Assembly (NCBI GenBank): GCA_964017195.1
Contig: OZ024895.1
Span: forward strand, 45,809,173-45,873,172
DNA from: Siderastrea radians
Lineage: Eukaryota > Cnidaria > Anthozoa > Scleractinia > Rhizangiidae
Direction of reading: 5' to 3'
Length of the DNA stretch: 64,000 nt
Shown here: one piece after another, positions 44,801 through 56,217 of the stretch
Position numbering within the stretch: position 1 is the first letter of the stretch
How the letters are laid out: each line of letters begins with the position of its first letter
Notes under the pieces: model-generated
What the model was told of the DNA's origin: nothing
Databases searched by the model: none
Seen by the model: the letters and a program-made list of their open reading frames with translations, nothing else
Made by a program: the position numbers and the translations under genes

Positions 44801-46529
44801 TATAGTTTGAACGTCAAATATAATTGTGGCCAATGGCAAAATGTTAGATAACAGGAAATGATAGAAAGCCACAATAATCCCTTTTTGTTAGAGAAATTAG
44901 GCCCTAAGGTCTAAAATTCTTTAAATTCTGAAATATTTTCAAACACCCCTCCCCCTTCTATACTTGAAGCCTCCACCCCACACAAAGCCCCGGATTGGAT
45001 CTGTCAAAGAAATTGCGACATTTTTTTATTGGCTGTGAAGACTGCAAATAGACATCTGAGCAATTGCTGTCGGTTGTACTGTTTTTATATCTTATATCTG
45101 TAAGTGAATAATGTAAAGTGTCTTCCGTGTTTTTGTAATTTGTAATCCGAACAAACTGTGTCAACTGTATAAGATCCTGGCTTAATTACCATTTGTCTTT
45201 CTTTTCCGTTACTTTCTGTTATCAACTGTAATGTAAGGTGTTGTTTGTTAATTAAAGTAATTTAAAAATAAAAAATAAAAATAATAGTCTAACTGTTTTG
45301 ATGGTTTTTTTTCAGTGTTTCTTTTTTCAGTTCTGCTGAAGTTAGAAGTGAATACATTGTTACTTGCAGTTAATAGCTCAGAATAGAAGTTCAGCTGAAA
45401 CACACTCACTCTGTAACTAATACCACTTGGATCTGGAGTTGCTACTAAGGAAAGGCGTCTTCTGAATTGACTGCACTTGCTGCAAAACACTTCACCGCAT
45501 CTTTGTGAAAAATAACAAAAAAAAATGGAAATTAAAAACATTTGTATGCAATAATCATCATTACCATCATCATCACCGTCGTCATCATCCTTGTCTTTGT
45601 CATCATCATCATCATGATCATTCATCAGTGGTATCATTCTCATAACACCGCCGAGTCGAATGGTGCGTAAGGTTACATTTTAGTTCCTTCTCCGTTGCAC
45701 AATTCTTTGCCAACCATTTAATTAGTAAGTTACATTAGTAAGTAATGTTTAGTTTTTCTGCTAGTAAGTAGCTGTCAGTAGAGTAAGTTGTTGTATTGTA
45801 AGTATTGGAAGTAGTGTAGGTTGTTATAATAAAATAAAATTAAAAAATCACTATTAAAAAAAAATTGGCTGTCAGGAACACAGTTGTACCTTTTAGTTTT
45901 TTTGTCCTGGCACAAAATTAATAGCAAGAAGGCATAAAGTTACGCTTATGCTCTTATTGTATGTTAGGGGGGCATGAGAGAAAGAAGTGGGGGAGGAAGC
46001 AGGGGGGAGTCTGAGAGGTGGGAAAAGAGGGGAAGAAAGCAGGATTGCACAGGTGGCAGGAACCTGGAAATATAAGAAAAAATTGCAACAATGTTTAAAA
46101 TTCGGCAATAAAAATGGGACATCAAGGTAAGAACCACCATGGATAGGCCAGAAAGGGAACTGGGAAATTCAGACACCCCCGCTACCGTATCCCACAACCC
46201 CCCCCCCCCCCCCCCCCACAGACCAGTACGTTACTTTAGAAACTCTATATTCGCCTAAAAATTGCAGCTAATTGCATTGATCCTCAATGAATTTACCGTC
46301 GACAGTGATGTTTCCTTTCTGTCAAGGAAAATTTCTTGTGGCAGCTTCCTTCAGCGCAGTGCGTCCTTTGCAAGCTATTCACCCAGTGAGTTGTAGTAAT
46401 CTGTGATCTTTCTGCTTTAACTTCGGGTCCCTCATGTTGGTGCAAAACATCGCTTACTGAACGACTTAGATCTTCCCACTGAGCATTCAGAGACTTCGAT
46501 CGATAATAACCAGCTCTATTGTCAGCCAT
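41892..46529 (-). CDS. Double FYVE zinc-finger protein (PEP7/VAC1-like)
   Basis: Five exons join in frame (46297-46529, 45410-45500, 44222-44500, 43507-43580, 41892-42921; 1707 nt, 568 aa). The first FYVE finger (about 48-118) has the basic phosphoinositide motif RKHHCRRCG, CSKC and CKKC. Its first zinc pair is C58-x4-C63 rather than CxxC. A second finger (about 209-280) keeps all four pairs (CTLC, CKVC, CSSC, CNSC) but has TKSNCKVCG in place of the RKHHCR box, so it probably does not bind PI3P. The long C-terminal part is helical with heptad-like stretches (IHQTLSKLQVKITDLLPKY) and no domain I can name. FYVE proteins act on early endosomes, and a double FYVE-like arrangement is known from yeast Pep7/Vac1; orthology is not proven. 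It is head-to-head with the sulfatase gene at 46758. Confidence 0.85.
43140..43206 (+). repeat. (GACT)n microsatellite
   Basis: About 16 GACT units in the FYVE gene intron between exons 4 and 5, flanked by degenerate AAACAAA-rich sequence. Confidence 0.97.
43655..43765 (+). mobile_element. TTAA-type MITE, left fragment
   Basis: TTTGACCCTTGAAGCCCACACAGG then AGTAATATCAGTTGAAAATC and CATAGGAATAAATGG follow the family order. The right half is missing. Confidence 0.5.
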
Positions 46530-46757
46530 GGTCCCCTAAAAAGGTGTAAAATTCAAACGCACGGGAATCTACAATTGAGCATACTTCGATCTGAAGGACT
46601 TGAAGACTATTTTGATTGCATGACATCATATTCATGAGTTTACGTTGTTGTTGACCAGCTGTCAACTTTATAAAGCATGACTTGTCACGCGTCGTCACGC
46701 GATCTTTCTCTCCCCTCCTTCGGTATAACCATCGGCATGATCTGAAATTTTCTGACA
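46530..46757. promoter_or_regulatory. Divergent promoter of the FYVE and sulfatase genes
   Basis: Only 228 bases separate the two divergent start codons. The interval contains ATTGCATGACATCATATTC (a TGACATCA-like CRE/AP-1 site) and CACGCGTCGTCACGCGATC. Both leaders must fit here if the first coding exons are also first exons. Shared regulation is inferred from spacing. Confidence 0.6.
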
Positions 46758-49700
46758 ATGAAAGTTTTCGTAAGTGTTTTCGTTTTCTTCTATCTGAAAG
46801 AGCTCTACACATTTGTCGCTTTAGCCTCGAGGCAGCCTAATATTTTGTTTGTTTTGGTGGATGACCTCGGCTGGAGTGATGTAAGTTTTCACGGCTCTAA
46901 AATCAAAACTCCGAATGTTGATAAGTTAGCCAGTGAAGGAGTTGTTTTGGATAGTTATTACGTGCAACCAATTTGTTCACCTACAAGAGGAGCTCTGCTG
47001 TCCGGCAGATATCCTATTCACCTCGGTAAGTGTGCAGTGTTTCAAGTTTCAGTAAAACGTCTTTTAATACAAAACGGCCCTGACAGTATTCTATACTTGC
47101 TCCAAAGCATCTAGTGGTACCCCCACACAAATTACACGGAGTCTTGAACACTTCTCTTAGGGTGGGGAGTTGGGGGGGGGGGGTGGGCAACACCCAGGGG
47201 GGGGCACTCCCCATAATGGCCTATACGGGGAGGCTCCGCCCGAAAGGGACCCTTTCAGATGCTTCAGTTGGTGAAATCCCATAAGGGAAATGGTCAAAAC
47301 TATTGTACTCAGACAGGACCCACCACTCCGCAAAAAGACAGGTGGTCTCTTCATGTACCCCCCTTCCCCCACCTTAAAAGATTCTGTCTTGTTTGTATAG
47401 CCCCACTCTATCTGGAGTAGAAACTAAGAAAAAGATTCAAACCTCCCTGTGCCATTTCTCCAGCAACGCAAGCTTCATGCACACCTAATATGAAAGTCTC
47501 AACTCAAATTTTGAGGCCAACAAATTTTGTCCATTTGGCTGATCAGGCAGGTGGTGTCTTGCATAGCCCCCCTACCCCTACACAAGGTGGGTCCTCATTG
47601 AGTACAGTTGTTATGACCACTTCCCTAAACGGATCTACGATTTCAACTGAAAGATACGCCCTCGTGTAACATGTTACATATCCTATGTCTGTTAATAAGT
47701 AACCCCAAAAATGTACAATACGATGCCTAGCTCAAATTAATTATTTTTAACTGAGCTAAAAATATAACATTTAGGTATTTAAAAGGGCCTTTAATTAAAA
47801 TATTTGAGTAGATAATAATATTGATTTTTGGTTAACATCTCTTCCGGTAATACTGTTCTCCCCTGATATCGTTCTGCCATAAACTGCATTCCAAGGGTTT
47901 AGATGGAAAGGTATACGTAAGGGGTACCTTTTCGGTCAAAAATGGTATATAAAAGGGTAAGGGGTTGGACCTCGGGGTAGAGCCTCCCTGTATAAAACTT
48001 TGTTGAGTACCCCCCAGGGGGCAACACTGGGAAACTGACAAAGATGGCTGTCCGTTGGGTGGGGGTTTTGACATTCCTTGACACCCCAGTTATTTGACTG
48101 TCACAGAAACAGTTACTCTAGTTTGACAATGGCTTTCCTGAAAATGTCAAATTCTCCTGGTTTCCTCCCTCCCCCCTAAACCTGTGGCTTAACGTGGATA
48201 AGAGCACAATATTAAATGTTTTTAGCCTGTAGGAAAGGCTGTGGCTAAAAGTGGGATGGGGATGCAGGAATGCACGTTTTGGGACGTGGGACGCAGGGAT
48301 GCCTTGGGACTTGAGATAAGGGACACACAGGGATGTGAGATTGGGGATGCGGGGACATGAGATCGGAGACACAATTGGTATGAGTATGGTACATGTCTCT
48401 GAAACTTGTCACTATTTCGCCCCATGTAAGGGAATCCGGAATCCAACATTGTTTTGCCTTTGGATTCCGGAATCCTGGGCTTTGGAATCTGGAATCCAGT
48501 CCCTGGAATCCGGAATCCAAACCGTGGAATCCGGAATCCAACCTCATCCATAACTATGGAATCTTGGTCTGGAATGTACCACACAATTAATAGTAATTAC
48601 ATAACAAATCACAACCTACCCCCTCCCCTCAATGTTCCCTACCACCACCATCACCAAATTTAAAAGTGTTTGGTCACCTAACATGTACATCAAATATGTC
48701 ATTAGTGCGGCTGAGTAGTTTTTGATATCCTTACTGGGCACATGATTTATACGTTTAAGATCATTTTGCTGTCATGTCGTCTTTCTGAACTTTTCTGACC
48801 TTGACCCGCACTGTCTCCTAAACAGTCACTGTGTGGAATCTGGAATTCATGACTCGCTTGCATTCCTTTACATGGGGCGAGCTATTTGCTAGGCACACAA
48901 GCTCAATGTTCCAGGAAATTCCATGAAGAGGACAAATTGCTCTGGCAACACACTAAGAAATGTTTCTTACCAGAAGGTTTCTTGAAAGCTAGAAAATATA
49001 ATGGTTTTCCAGGAGGAAATTATCCCTGATAAGATTTTTAAACATTTTACAGAAAATTCACATATGTAAGAAAGCCAGCCAAAAAGTGGGTGCGCTAAGA
49101 GTTATTTTTAACTCCAAGACAGATACTTACGATGTTCGTCTAAGCCGTGCAAAACTACCGTCCCTTTACAACAGACGGCTCCAGGACATCGCGATCTTAA
49201 TGTTCAAAGTAAAAAATGGCCTTGCACCTGACTACATTATGGAACTTTTCAGAAACTCGAACAAAGGCTATTCTCTCAGAAACGCTGACTTCGATCTGCC
49301 TCGGTTCTCTTCAGTTCGTTATGGGAAACACTCCATCAGATATCTTGGCCCTTACCTCTGGTCCAGATTGAACGCTGTTGACAGAAAGAGACTGACTATT
49401 GGAAATTTTAGAAACAGCATAAGAGACAAAGACCTCACCGCCCTAATCGACGACGCGTGTTCTTATTGCGCAATATGTGCTACTTATCACTTCTTTTATT
49501 TTTATCTTTTTAACTGTTCCTTAGTTAAGTATAATAATGTATTTGTGAGTTTAGAAACCGTTTTTTAAACGACCTATTCCTATTCTTATTCATTTCCCCT
49601 AATTTTAATATAGTAAAATATTGTAATTTTTAAATGCATGTTGTAAATTTTAATTTATTTTAAGTAGTAGAGTGTCCCCAATTAGCTGTCACAAGCTAAA

Positions 49701-52700
49701 TACCCACCCTGACACTTTAATAAAGTTATTCATTCATTCATTCACCAAAATCCACAGTCAGTGGTGGGAAATATAGGATTCCTGTCTTCAATCAAATTTG
49801 GTTTTGAAATTCTTACATCACTTCAAAGCTGCTCATTTTAATTTATGGACATTTTCTTTCCTCTTTTGCAGGCTTGCAACATGGTATTATCCATAACGGT
49901 GCTCCATATGGCCTTCCACTGAATGCAACAACACTACCACAAAAGCTTAAAAAAGCTGGTGAGTTTTTGTCACTTTGAATATGTCGTATACCCTGCAGTC
50001 TGGACTTTTCATCATCTTGAACACAAACATTGTCCCCGTAAAGGTATAGTAATGAGTACCACATAAATTTCCATTAAGATTCTTTAATACAGACAGCAAA
50101 GGCACAGAACTGACTGTCTGTAGAAAAGAATTTTTTAGTCCCTGCAGGACCAAGTTTAAGTTGGCTGTCTATAATAAATTATTATTAACCAGGGGTCCAT
50201 ATTAAATCTAGGTGTCTGTATGATCCCCTAGAGGTCATATTAAATAGTTAACTCTTTTCCGTCAAGAGTTGTATTTTCCCGACGTTGAAGTCGGGAACCA
50301 TTGAGCCACTTGTGACGTCATCATTTTTGACGTCACCAGATTGTTTTGATAAGCAGCTAGCACAGCAAGGACAGATCCATCCATACGTGTGTCCATTTTG
50401 AATATCGACCACATTCTGGCAGAGCTATACCAGAAAAACGTGTCCAATTTTGGCTGCAAAGTTGGTGGTAAAATAGGCCAAGTCACCTAGTTGGTCAATG
50501 TTCCATTTCCAGGTTTTTAGAAGGACTGAGGCCAAAACTTTTCCAGTGGATAGAAAGGTGATAAAGGGTAGAAGATAAAGAGAAAAGAAAGGGAGAGAAA
50601 AAGGAAAGCAAAGAAAAAAAAAAGTTTTTTTAAAGGAAAAACGCTGATGGTAAAGGGTTAATCATATTAAGAGGGTGGTGGGATAATTGAGGTCCCAAAT
50701 GTGAAATTGTCTGCATTATATATTACCTTATTTCATCCAAGAAAAAGTGTTTCTAAGGGTTGGTTCTACCAAAGTTAACTTTTTCTGCTGGTTTGTTTTT
50801 AGGGTACAGTACTCACATGATAGGTAAGTGGCATCTGGGATTCTACAACTGGGAAAGCACTCCAACATATCGTGGTTTTGATACCTTTTATGGATTCTAC
50901 AGTGGCGCAGAGGATCATTACACACATGTGCAGGATCATTATCTTGACTTCAGGGACAACAAGGAAATTGTCAGGGACATGAATGGCACTTACTCTGTTA
51001 ATGCTTTTGCAAAAGTGAGTTTACCAGTAAAACTCTTTAATCCGCTTGTTGTAGATGAGAATAAAAAGTAGCTAAATGTGTCTGCTTTTGTGTCAGTGAC
51101 TTGCACCAGCAACTTTGATAGGTGTAACAGGCGATCAAAGTCAGCAATATCTGGTGTGTCAGTCACATCAGTGATTAAATTCAGATTCAACTGCATGGAT
51201 AATTATCTCCAGCAATAATTGCTAGTGTGGTAATTCCAACAGTCAAATCACTAACAGTCAGTGACAAGTAAGTTCCCTAGAGTTTTGCTAGGTTATAAGG
51301 TTCTTGCTATTATTCTACCATTATTTCAGTTATGATGAAATTGTGAAATGGTCTCAAAATTGTGTTTAACATTAATTCAAGATGCAAAAACTGCTAAACG
51401 AAAAAAAAAGGTCTCAAAATCTGTTACATAGTTGCTTGTACATGTGAATGTGGGACGATTTTCTCTCTATGATGAGTTTTCCATTTGACTTAATTCCCAT
51501 TGTTAACCGGGCGACGACCACTGGTTTTTAAAATGGACACGGTCTTTTTTTTGTGTCAGTTGGCTTAACATACGAACAAAGTGCTGTAAAGCTTGTGGTA
51601 CGGGTACTCAATAGCGGTACTGTCTTATATAAGATGCATGCGCACATTAGTCTGCTGCATGTTACCTTCGTGTTTTCTTGTCTTTTAATTTACAGTATTT
51701 AGATATGAACGGCGAAGGGTCGTTAAGTGTGGGGTTTCAGTATTTGTCTTGTGTTAAATGCATGCGCAACTGAGTAAAACAGCTAATAGGATTGAATGCG
51801 AAATTGGCTGTGTTGTCTGATGTAGTTAGTGGTTATGGTGAAAATTTTTTTAGCACGGGAGTTTTGTTATGAGGATTGACATTTTGAGGGATGTAAAAAT
51901 GTGGGAGTGGAAGGATTTGTGAATGTGAGGAACATATCACGCTTCTGTGAATGTGATTTGCTTTGAAAGTTCCATTTTGTATAGCACCAGTGTAATATTG
52001 TGCGGCGTGAGAGGCAGTTTCCCTTGGCATTTTATGGGGGGATGGTTTCCGAAGTGGACTGTAAGTTTTCTCATTGGGTAACCTGTATTTCACAGAGGAG
52101 GGAAACGACAGCTGTGTTTGCAGCTTATTGGCAGGGTGAGGAACGGTGGCTTAGGAAGAGAAGGGATTGGCCTTAGTATGATGATGCAATTAGTGGATTG
52201 CACCATCGATACATCATGGTTCTTGAGAAGGGAGAGAAATGAGTATTTATTTGACGCAAGAAGTTGATTTTAATTGCGTAAAGACGAAGGAATCGGTCAT
52301 TAATAAGGAGATCAATTAATAAGGTAGCTGTTACGAGTCTTAAAGTTAAAAAATAACTGAATATTATCAAGCGATGCGTGTGGTTTGCGTGTAGCGTTGG
52401 TTGGGTTTGAGGTAATTCAAGCCGTTCCGAGTCAACTTGTTTACTTTGCATGGGGATTCCCGTGTTAGCAAACCGAATTTAAACATCACGTCATGAGATA
52501 TGCCTTAACCTGCCCCAGACTCTGACGATCTGCTCGAGCTCGTGCTTATCAAGCGTTATATTTTGATTCTACTGCTATATACAATAAACGGTCTAAGCAC
52601 AACAGTAAATATTTCATCATCCCCTTGTTAGCATTCTCAGTTGTGGGCAAATTTATACTGACATTCAACGTTTGAGTGAATTTGCGTTTTTCAGCAGAAA

Positions 52701-55700
52701 TAAAAGCGATAAGAAAGATAAGCTGAGTCATCAGAGTTTAAACATTACGTCATCCAGTAACGCTATAGTCAAAATATTGTGTTACAAAATCACACTTTTC
52801 GTCACGCCGGTTTGTATAAATACAGGATCACACTAACATTTGTGAAACCTAGGGGTGGGGAGGGTCAGAATGGCCAGTTAAAATGCCCATTGGGCTTTCT
52901 TGTCTGAGTTTGGAATATGGATGGATACATTTGAGAAGGAAACTTGTTCACCAGATTCACATTATTTAGTTCTCTTCTTCACGTAAGGTGGTTAAACCTG
53001 TCTCTAATATGAATTCAGCAATTAATTAACTGGTCAGGGAAATGTGTCCAGTCCTGGCAATAAGTACTGATGACCGATGAAAAGCGACTGCAGATTCGCT
53101 CAAAGAAGTCGGCTACTCAGTATTTTCCCTAAACTGAAGTATTTAAAGAAAGATTTCTTTCAAATCTTGTTGATACAGTCAGCCACTCTACTCAAACCAG
53201 CTGCCTACTTCAAATGCTATTGAAACCCCTGTGTGTCTCAAAACAGTGGAAGACCATTTCACTTAGGGGAGGCTTGTTTACTGTGCTAGTAGTAGAGAGA
53301 GGGAGAGAAAGCTTTACTTTAGCAGGATGGCTCATTCAGCTCAAAGGCTGGTATCCAAAGGGGCCCTGCATCTAAAAATATACATTAAATATATAGAATA
53401 TAAAAATTACAAATTCTAAAGATTTTTTTAGAAAAGCTAAAACATTTTATCCTAAGATGCTGAAAAATAACATTTCTGAAAAGTTAAAAAAGCTAAAAAA
53501 TACATTCCTATGGGTAATAAAAAACTAAAAAGGAAATAATCGTAAGAAGCTAAAAAGAAATTCCTTGCTAAGTGAGAGAACATCTGTATATTTTTATTAG
53601 TATCTTTGAAAGAATATGGGAACTGCTCATCAGTAATAGGTTAATAATAAAAGGTTAATTTCTTATGTTTAAATGTACTTCTATTTCAGCGTGCACAACA
53701 GATTGTGAAATCGCACAACACCAGCAGTCCCTTGTTCCTTTACATGGCATTTCAAAATGTTCATGGTCCTGTTCAAGCTCCTAAGAAGCATGTAGACAAG
53801 TACGCTTTCATTGATGACATGTTAAGAAGAACTTACGCTGGAATGGTGGATATCATGGACGAAGCTGTTGGGAATATAACAGATGCATTCAAGGAAGCAG
53901 GGTACTCGACTGTTGATTTTTGGAAAATTATACATTATTTATGACGTGCTTTGAAAGGGGTCCAAGTCTTGTTACGAGGATTGAGGGTCAATACAGTGGC
54001 AGAGTTGGGGGAGGGGCAGTACCCCCATCCCCTTTTGTGAAAGAAAGTATGACACATTTTCATTCCAAGCTTCCTTTTTTACTCTGGGCCCCCATCTCAT
54101 ACAATTGAGTGGATCTCCCAGTTTTCTTAGATTCTAGATCTTTTCTTACTTTGACCCTGCGTGGGTGTGGTTAGCACTGTAGTTGCCTCTGCAGGTAGGT
54201 CACACCCATGATGATGACAGTGCACTTCTGAAAAACCAGAGACCTAACACCATCAACTGATGATTACAATGACCTGTGTGCTGTAAACTGAAGATGGCCT
54301 GCAATTTCAGTAACTTACATTTTTTTTTGTTTTTCTTTTAAGCTTGTGGGACAACACTGTGATGATCTTCAGTACTGACAATGGTGGTGTGCCAAAGAAT
54401 GGTGGCTATGACTATCCCCTGAGGGGACGCAAGGATACTTTGTGGGAAGGAGGAATCAGGGGGGTGGGGTTTGTACATGGCAACATGCTCTCCAGGAGAG
54501 GGGTCAATTGTACAGGGCTAATTCATGTCACGGACTGGTATCCGACATTGGTTAATCTTGCTGGTAAGTTGTGTTACAGCCTAGGGTGGATACTCAACCC
54601 AAGTTTGGTTAGGGATGTGCTGAGGCCCAGACTGTTAAACCCTGACCCTGTGTATGCCAAAAATTTCATACTTCCCCCTGACAAAATCAAAATTGCAAAT
54701 TTCAAACAAAATTCCCGATCAATAATTGGTACCCCCACTTCTATTTCCCTACCTGGGGTGATAGGCTGCATACTAAACCCCCAACATGGGGGACCCACAT
54801 GGCAAATCTGTATTGTTAATTGCATAATGCTAATTATTAAATTCTCAATCTTGTTTATAGAATTTCCAGCTTTCTCATTGGTTCACTGCACACAGGGTAT
54901 CATGAAATAATCCTTCTTTTTTGCCTTAGGAGGAAATTAAATGTCCTGTTAAGTGCCATGGTCTTCAGAGGTTTTCACCACAAAGCAAACATTTTGTCCG
55001 AAACATTTAACACAAAAATACAGCAACTTCAAATTAAACCCCTTGTGCTGGTGGGATATGAGTTGTTAACTTATCATCTCATGCCCAATGCCCGAACAGT
55101 GATCAGTATCAAATTTCTCCTCATCACATCAGTGCATAATAACACAAACAGGAAATGAGAATTAAGGCAATGATTACCAATAATGAATTGTCTTAAAATA
55201 TAAACAAGTTCTCCTACCTAGTCCTCAACTAAAATGTATCATGACCAGTAAGGAGAATTTGTATGGTGATGCTGGGGCTTATTGGGTTAAATAATTCCAT
55301 TTTCTCTAGGTGGCAACCTGGATGGGGAGGACCTTGATGGACGTGATGTATGGAAAGCAATTTCAAATGGTGAAGCTTCACCCCGCACAGAAATTCTACA
55401 CAATATAGACAGCCGTTCATTTCCAGACCAACTTGGCTTTGCCTATCAAGGAATTGGTCTTCGTGTTGGAGACATGAAACTTCTGATGGGAGTTCCTAAT
55501 ATCTCTTACTTTATTCCACCTGAAGAGCGGAATTCTTCTGAGGCCAACAAGCTGTATATGGAAACCCTTGAGGATGTAAGTGAATTTGCAAAATTACCAA
55601 GTATTATAATTATGGTGTTCTGATACCTAATTTTCCTTTTTTGCTGAGATTACCAAATTTTTCTGTTAGGTTAAATCGTTTTCTTTACCAGCCACACATG

Positions 55701-56217
55701 GAAGTAGAATCTCTCTTAACAAGAGAATTTCTCGTAACACGAGGGCAATTCTCTTTATTTTCCTTTCTTAACCCTTTCAGCCCTGGCATTGTTATGCAAA
55801 TTCTCCTTACTGGTCTCCATACATTTTATTGAGTGCTATTTGGGAGAACTTGTGTAAACATCGAGAGAATTCATCTTTGGTGATCACTTCCTGAATTCTC
55901 ATGACGTGCATGTGTTATAATGCAACTCGTGTGATGAGGAGAAATTTGATGCTGATCACTATTGGCCATTCTGAGCATCCTTTCCTTTTGTCATATTGCA
56001 GTCCCTGGTCCCACTTGTTGATGTTGCACTGTACAACATCACAGCTGACCCATATGAGAAGTATGACCTTAGCAAAAAGTTCCCAAACGTGGTCAAGAAG
56101 CTCCAAGATCGAGTGGAGTTTTACATGAAGGGGGCATTGCCACCTGCCAATAAACCACGAGATCCAGAGTCAATAAAGGTGGCAAAGGAAAATGGGGCCT
56201 GGACTCCATGGATGTAA
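46758..56217 (+). CDS. ARSB: Arylsulfatase B-type sulfatase, complete
   Basis: Seven exons join in frame (46758-47025, 49872-49958, 50803-51014, 53690-53901, 54343-54563, 55310-55575, 56002-56217; 1482 nt, 493 aa; human ARSB is about 530 aa). An N-terminal signal peptide precedes [17 protein letters not shown], whose Asp35/Asp36 bind the metal. The formylglycine site CSPTR has Cys73, the residue converted to the catalytic aldehyde. GKWHLG, FSTDNGG and the C-terminal [12 protein letters not shown] are typical of the ARSB/ARSI/ARSJ group. The enzyme would remove sulfate from sulfated glycans in the lysosome or outside the cell. Substrate cannot be read from sequence, and CSPTR differs from human CTPSR only at tolerated positions. 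Cnidarians carry several such genes, so one-to-one orthology with ARSB is uncertain. A convergent paralogue lies at 58193-61507. Confidence 0.93.
47194..48019. mobile_element. Non-autonomous DNA element with 8-base duplication, hAT-like
   Basis: GGCAACAC flanks both sides (47186-47193 and 48020-48027). The inverted ends share CAGGGGGG, CACTC and TATACGGGGAGGCTCCGCCC on the left versus GGTAGAGCCTCCCTGTATA ... GAGTACCCCCC on the right. The interior has no transposase frame. It is in intron 1 of the sulfatase gene. Confidence 0.7.
48245..48560. repeat. GGGACxTGxGAT and TGGAATCCGGAATCCA minisatellites
   Basis: Left part (48252-48370): irregular repeats of GGGATG, GGGACGTGGGAC and similar words. 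Right part (48428-48545): about five units of 21-22 bases with the core GGAATCCGGAATCCA. Intron 1 of the sulfatase gene. Open frames here are repeat artefacts. Confidence 0.85.
49050..49742 (+). pseudogene. LINE relic: reverse transcriptase C terminus plus 3' tail
   Basis: The frame 49086-49568 encodes [28 protein letters not shown], then [20 protein letters not shown], the C-terminal tail common to CR1/L2-type polymerases. It is followed by an untranslated tail ending GTGTCCCCAATTAGCTGTCA ... TTAATAAAGTTATTC and an ATTC microsatellite (49725-49742), the usual end of this LINE group. 5'-truncated; in intron 1 of the sulfatase gene. Confidence 0.85.
51100..53680. other. Large intron 3 of the sulfatase gene
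   Basis: No exon recognised between 51015 and 53689. Two spurious minus-strand frames lie at 51833-52451. AAAGCTAAAAA-type A-rich words recur at 53430-53560. No clean transposon termini were found. Confidence 0.5.
55075..55286 (+). mobile_element. TTAA-type MITE
   Basis: A degraded left end (ATGCCCAATGCCCGAACAG) and a right end GCTGGGGCTTATTGGG then TTAA (55287-55290), with typical interior TCCTCATCACATCAGTGCAT. Its end is about 20 bases before sulfatase exon 6 (55310). Confidence 0.65.
55779..55967 (-). mobile_element. TTAA-type MITE, reverse orientation
   Basis: TTAA then CCCTTTCAGCCCTGGCATTG on the left. The interior is the reverse complement of the family (CTCCTTACTGGTCTCCATAC, TTTGGTGATCACTTCC, GATCACTATTGGCC), ending shortly before sulfatase exon 7 at 56002. 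Confidence 0.65.

Noticed and set aside
48222..48663. Several frames with GFRIP/LESGIQ repeats
   Set aside because: They are products of the GGAATCCGGAATCCA minisatellite, read in all frames.
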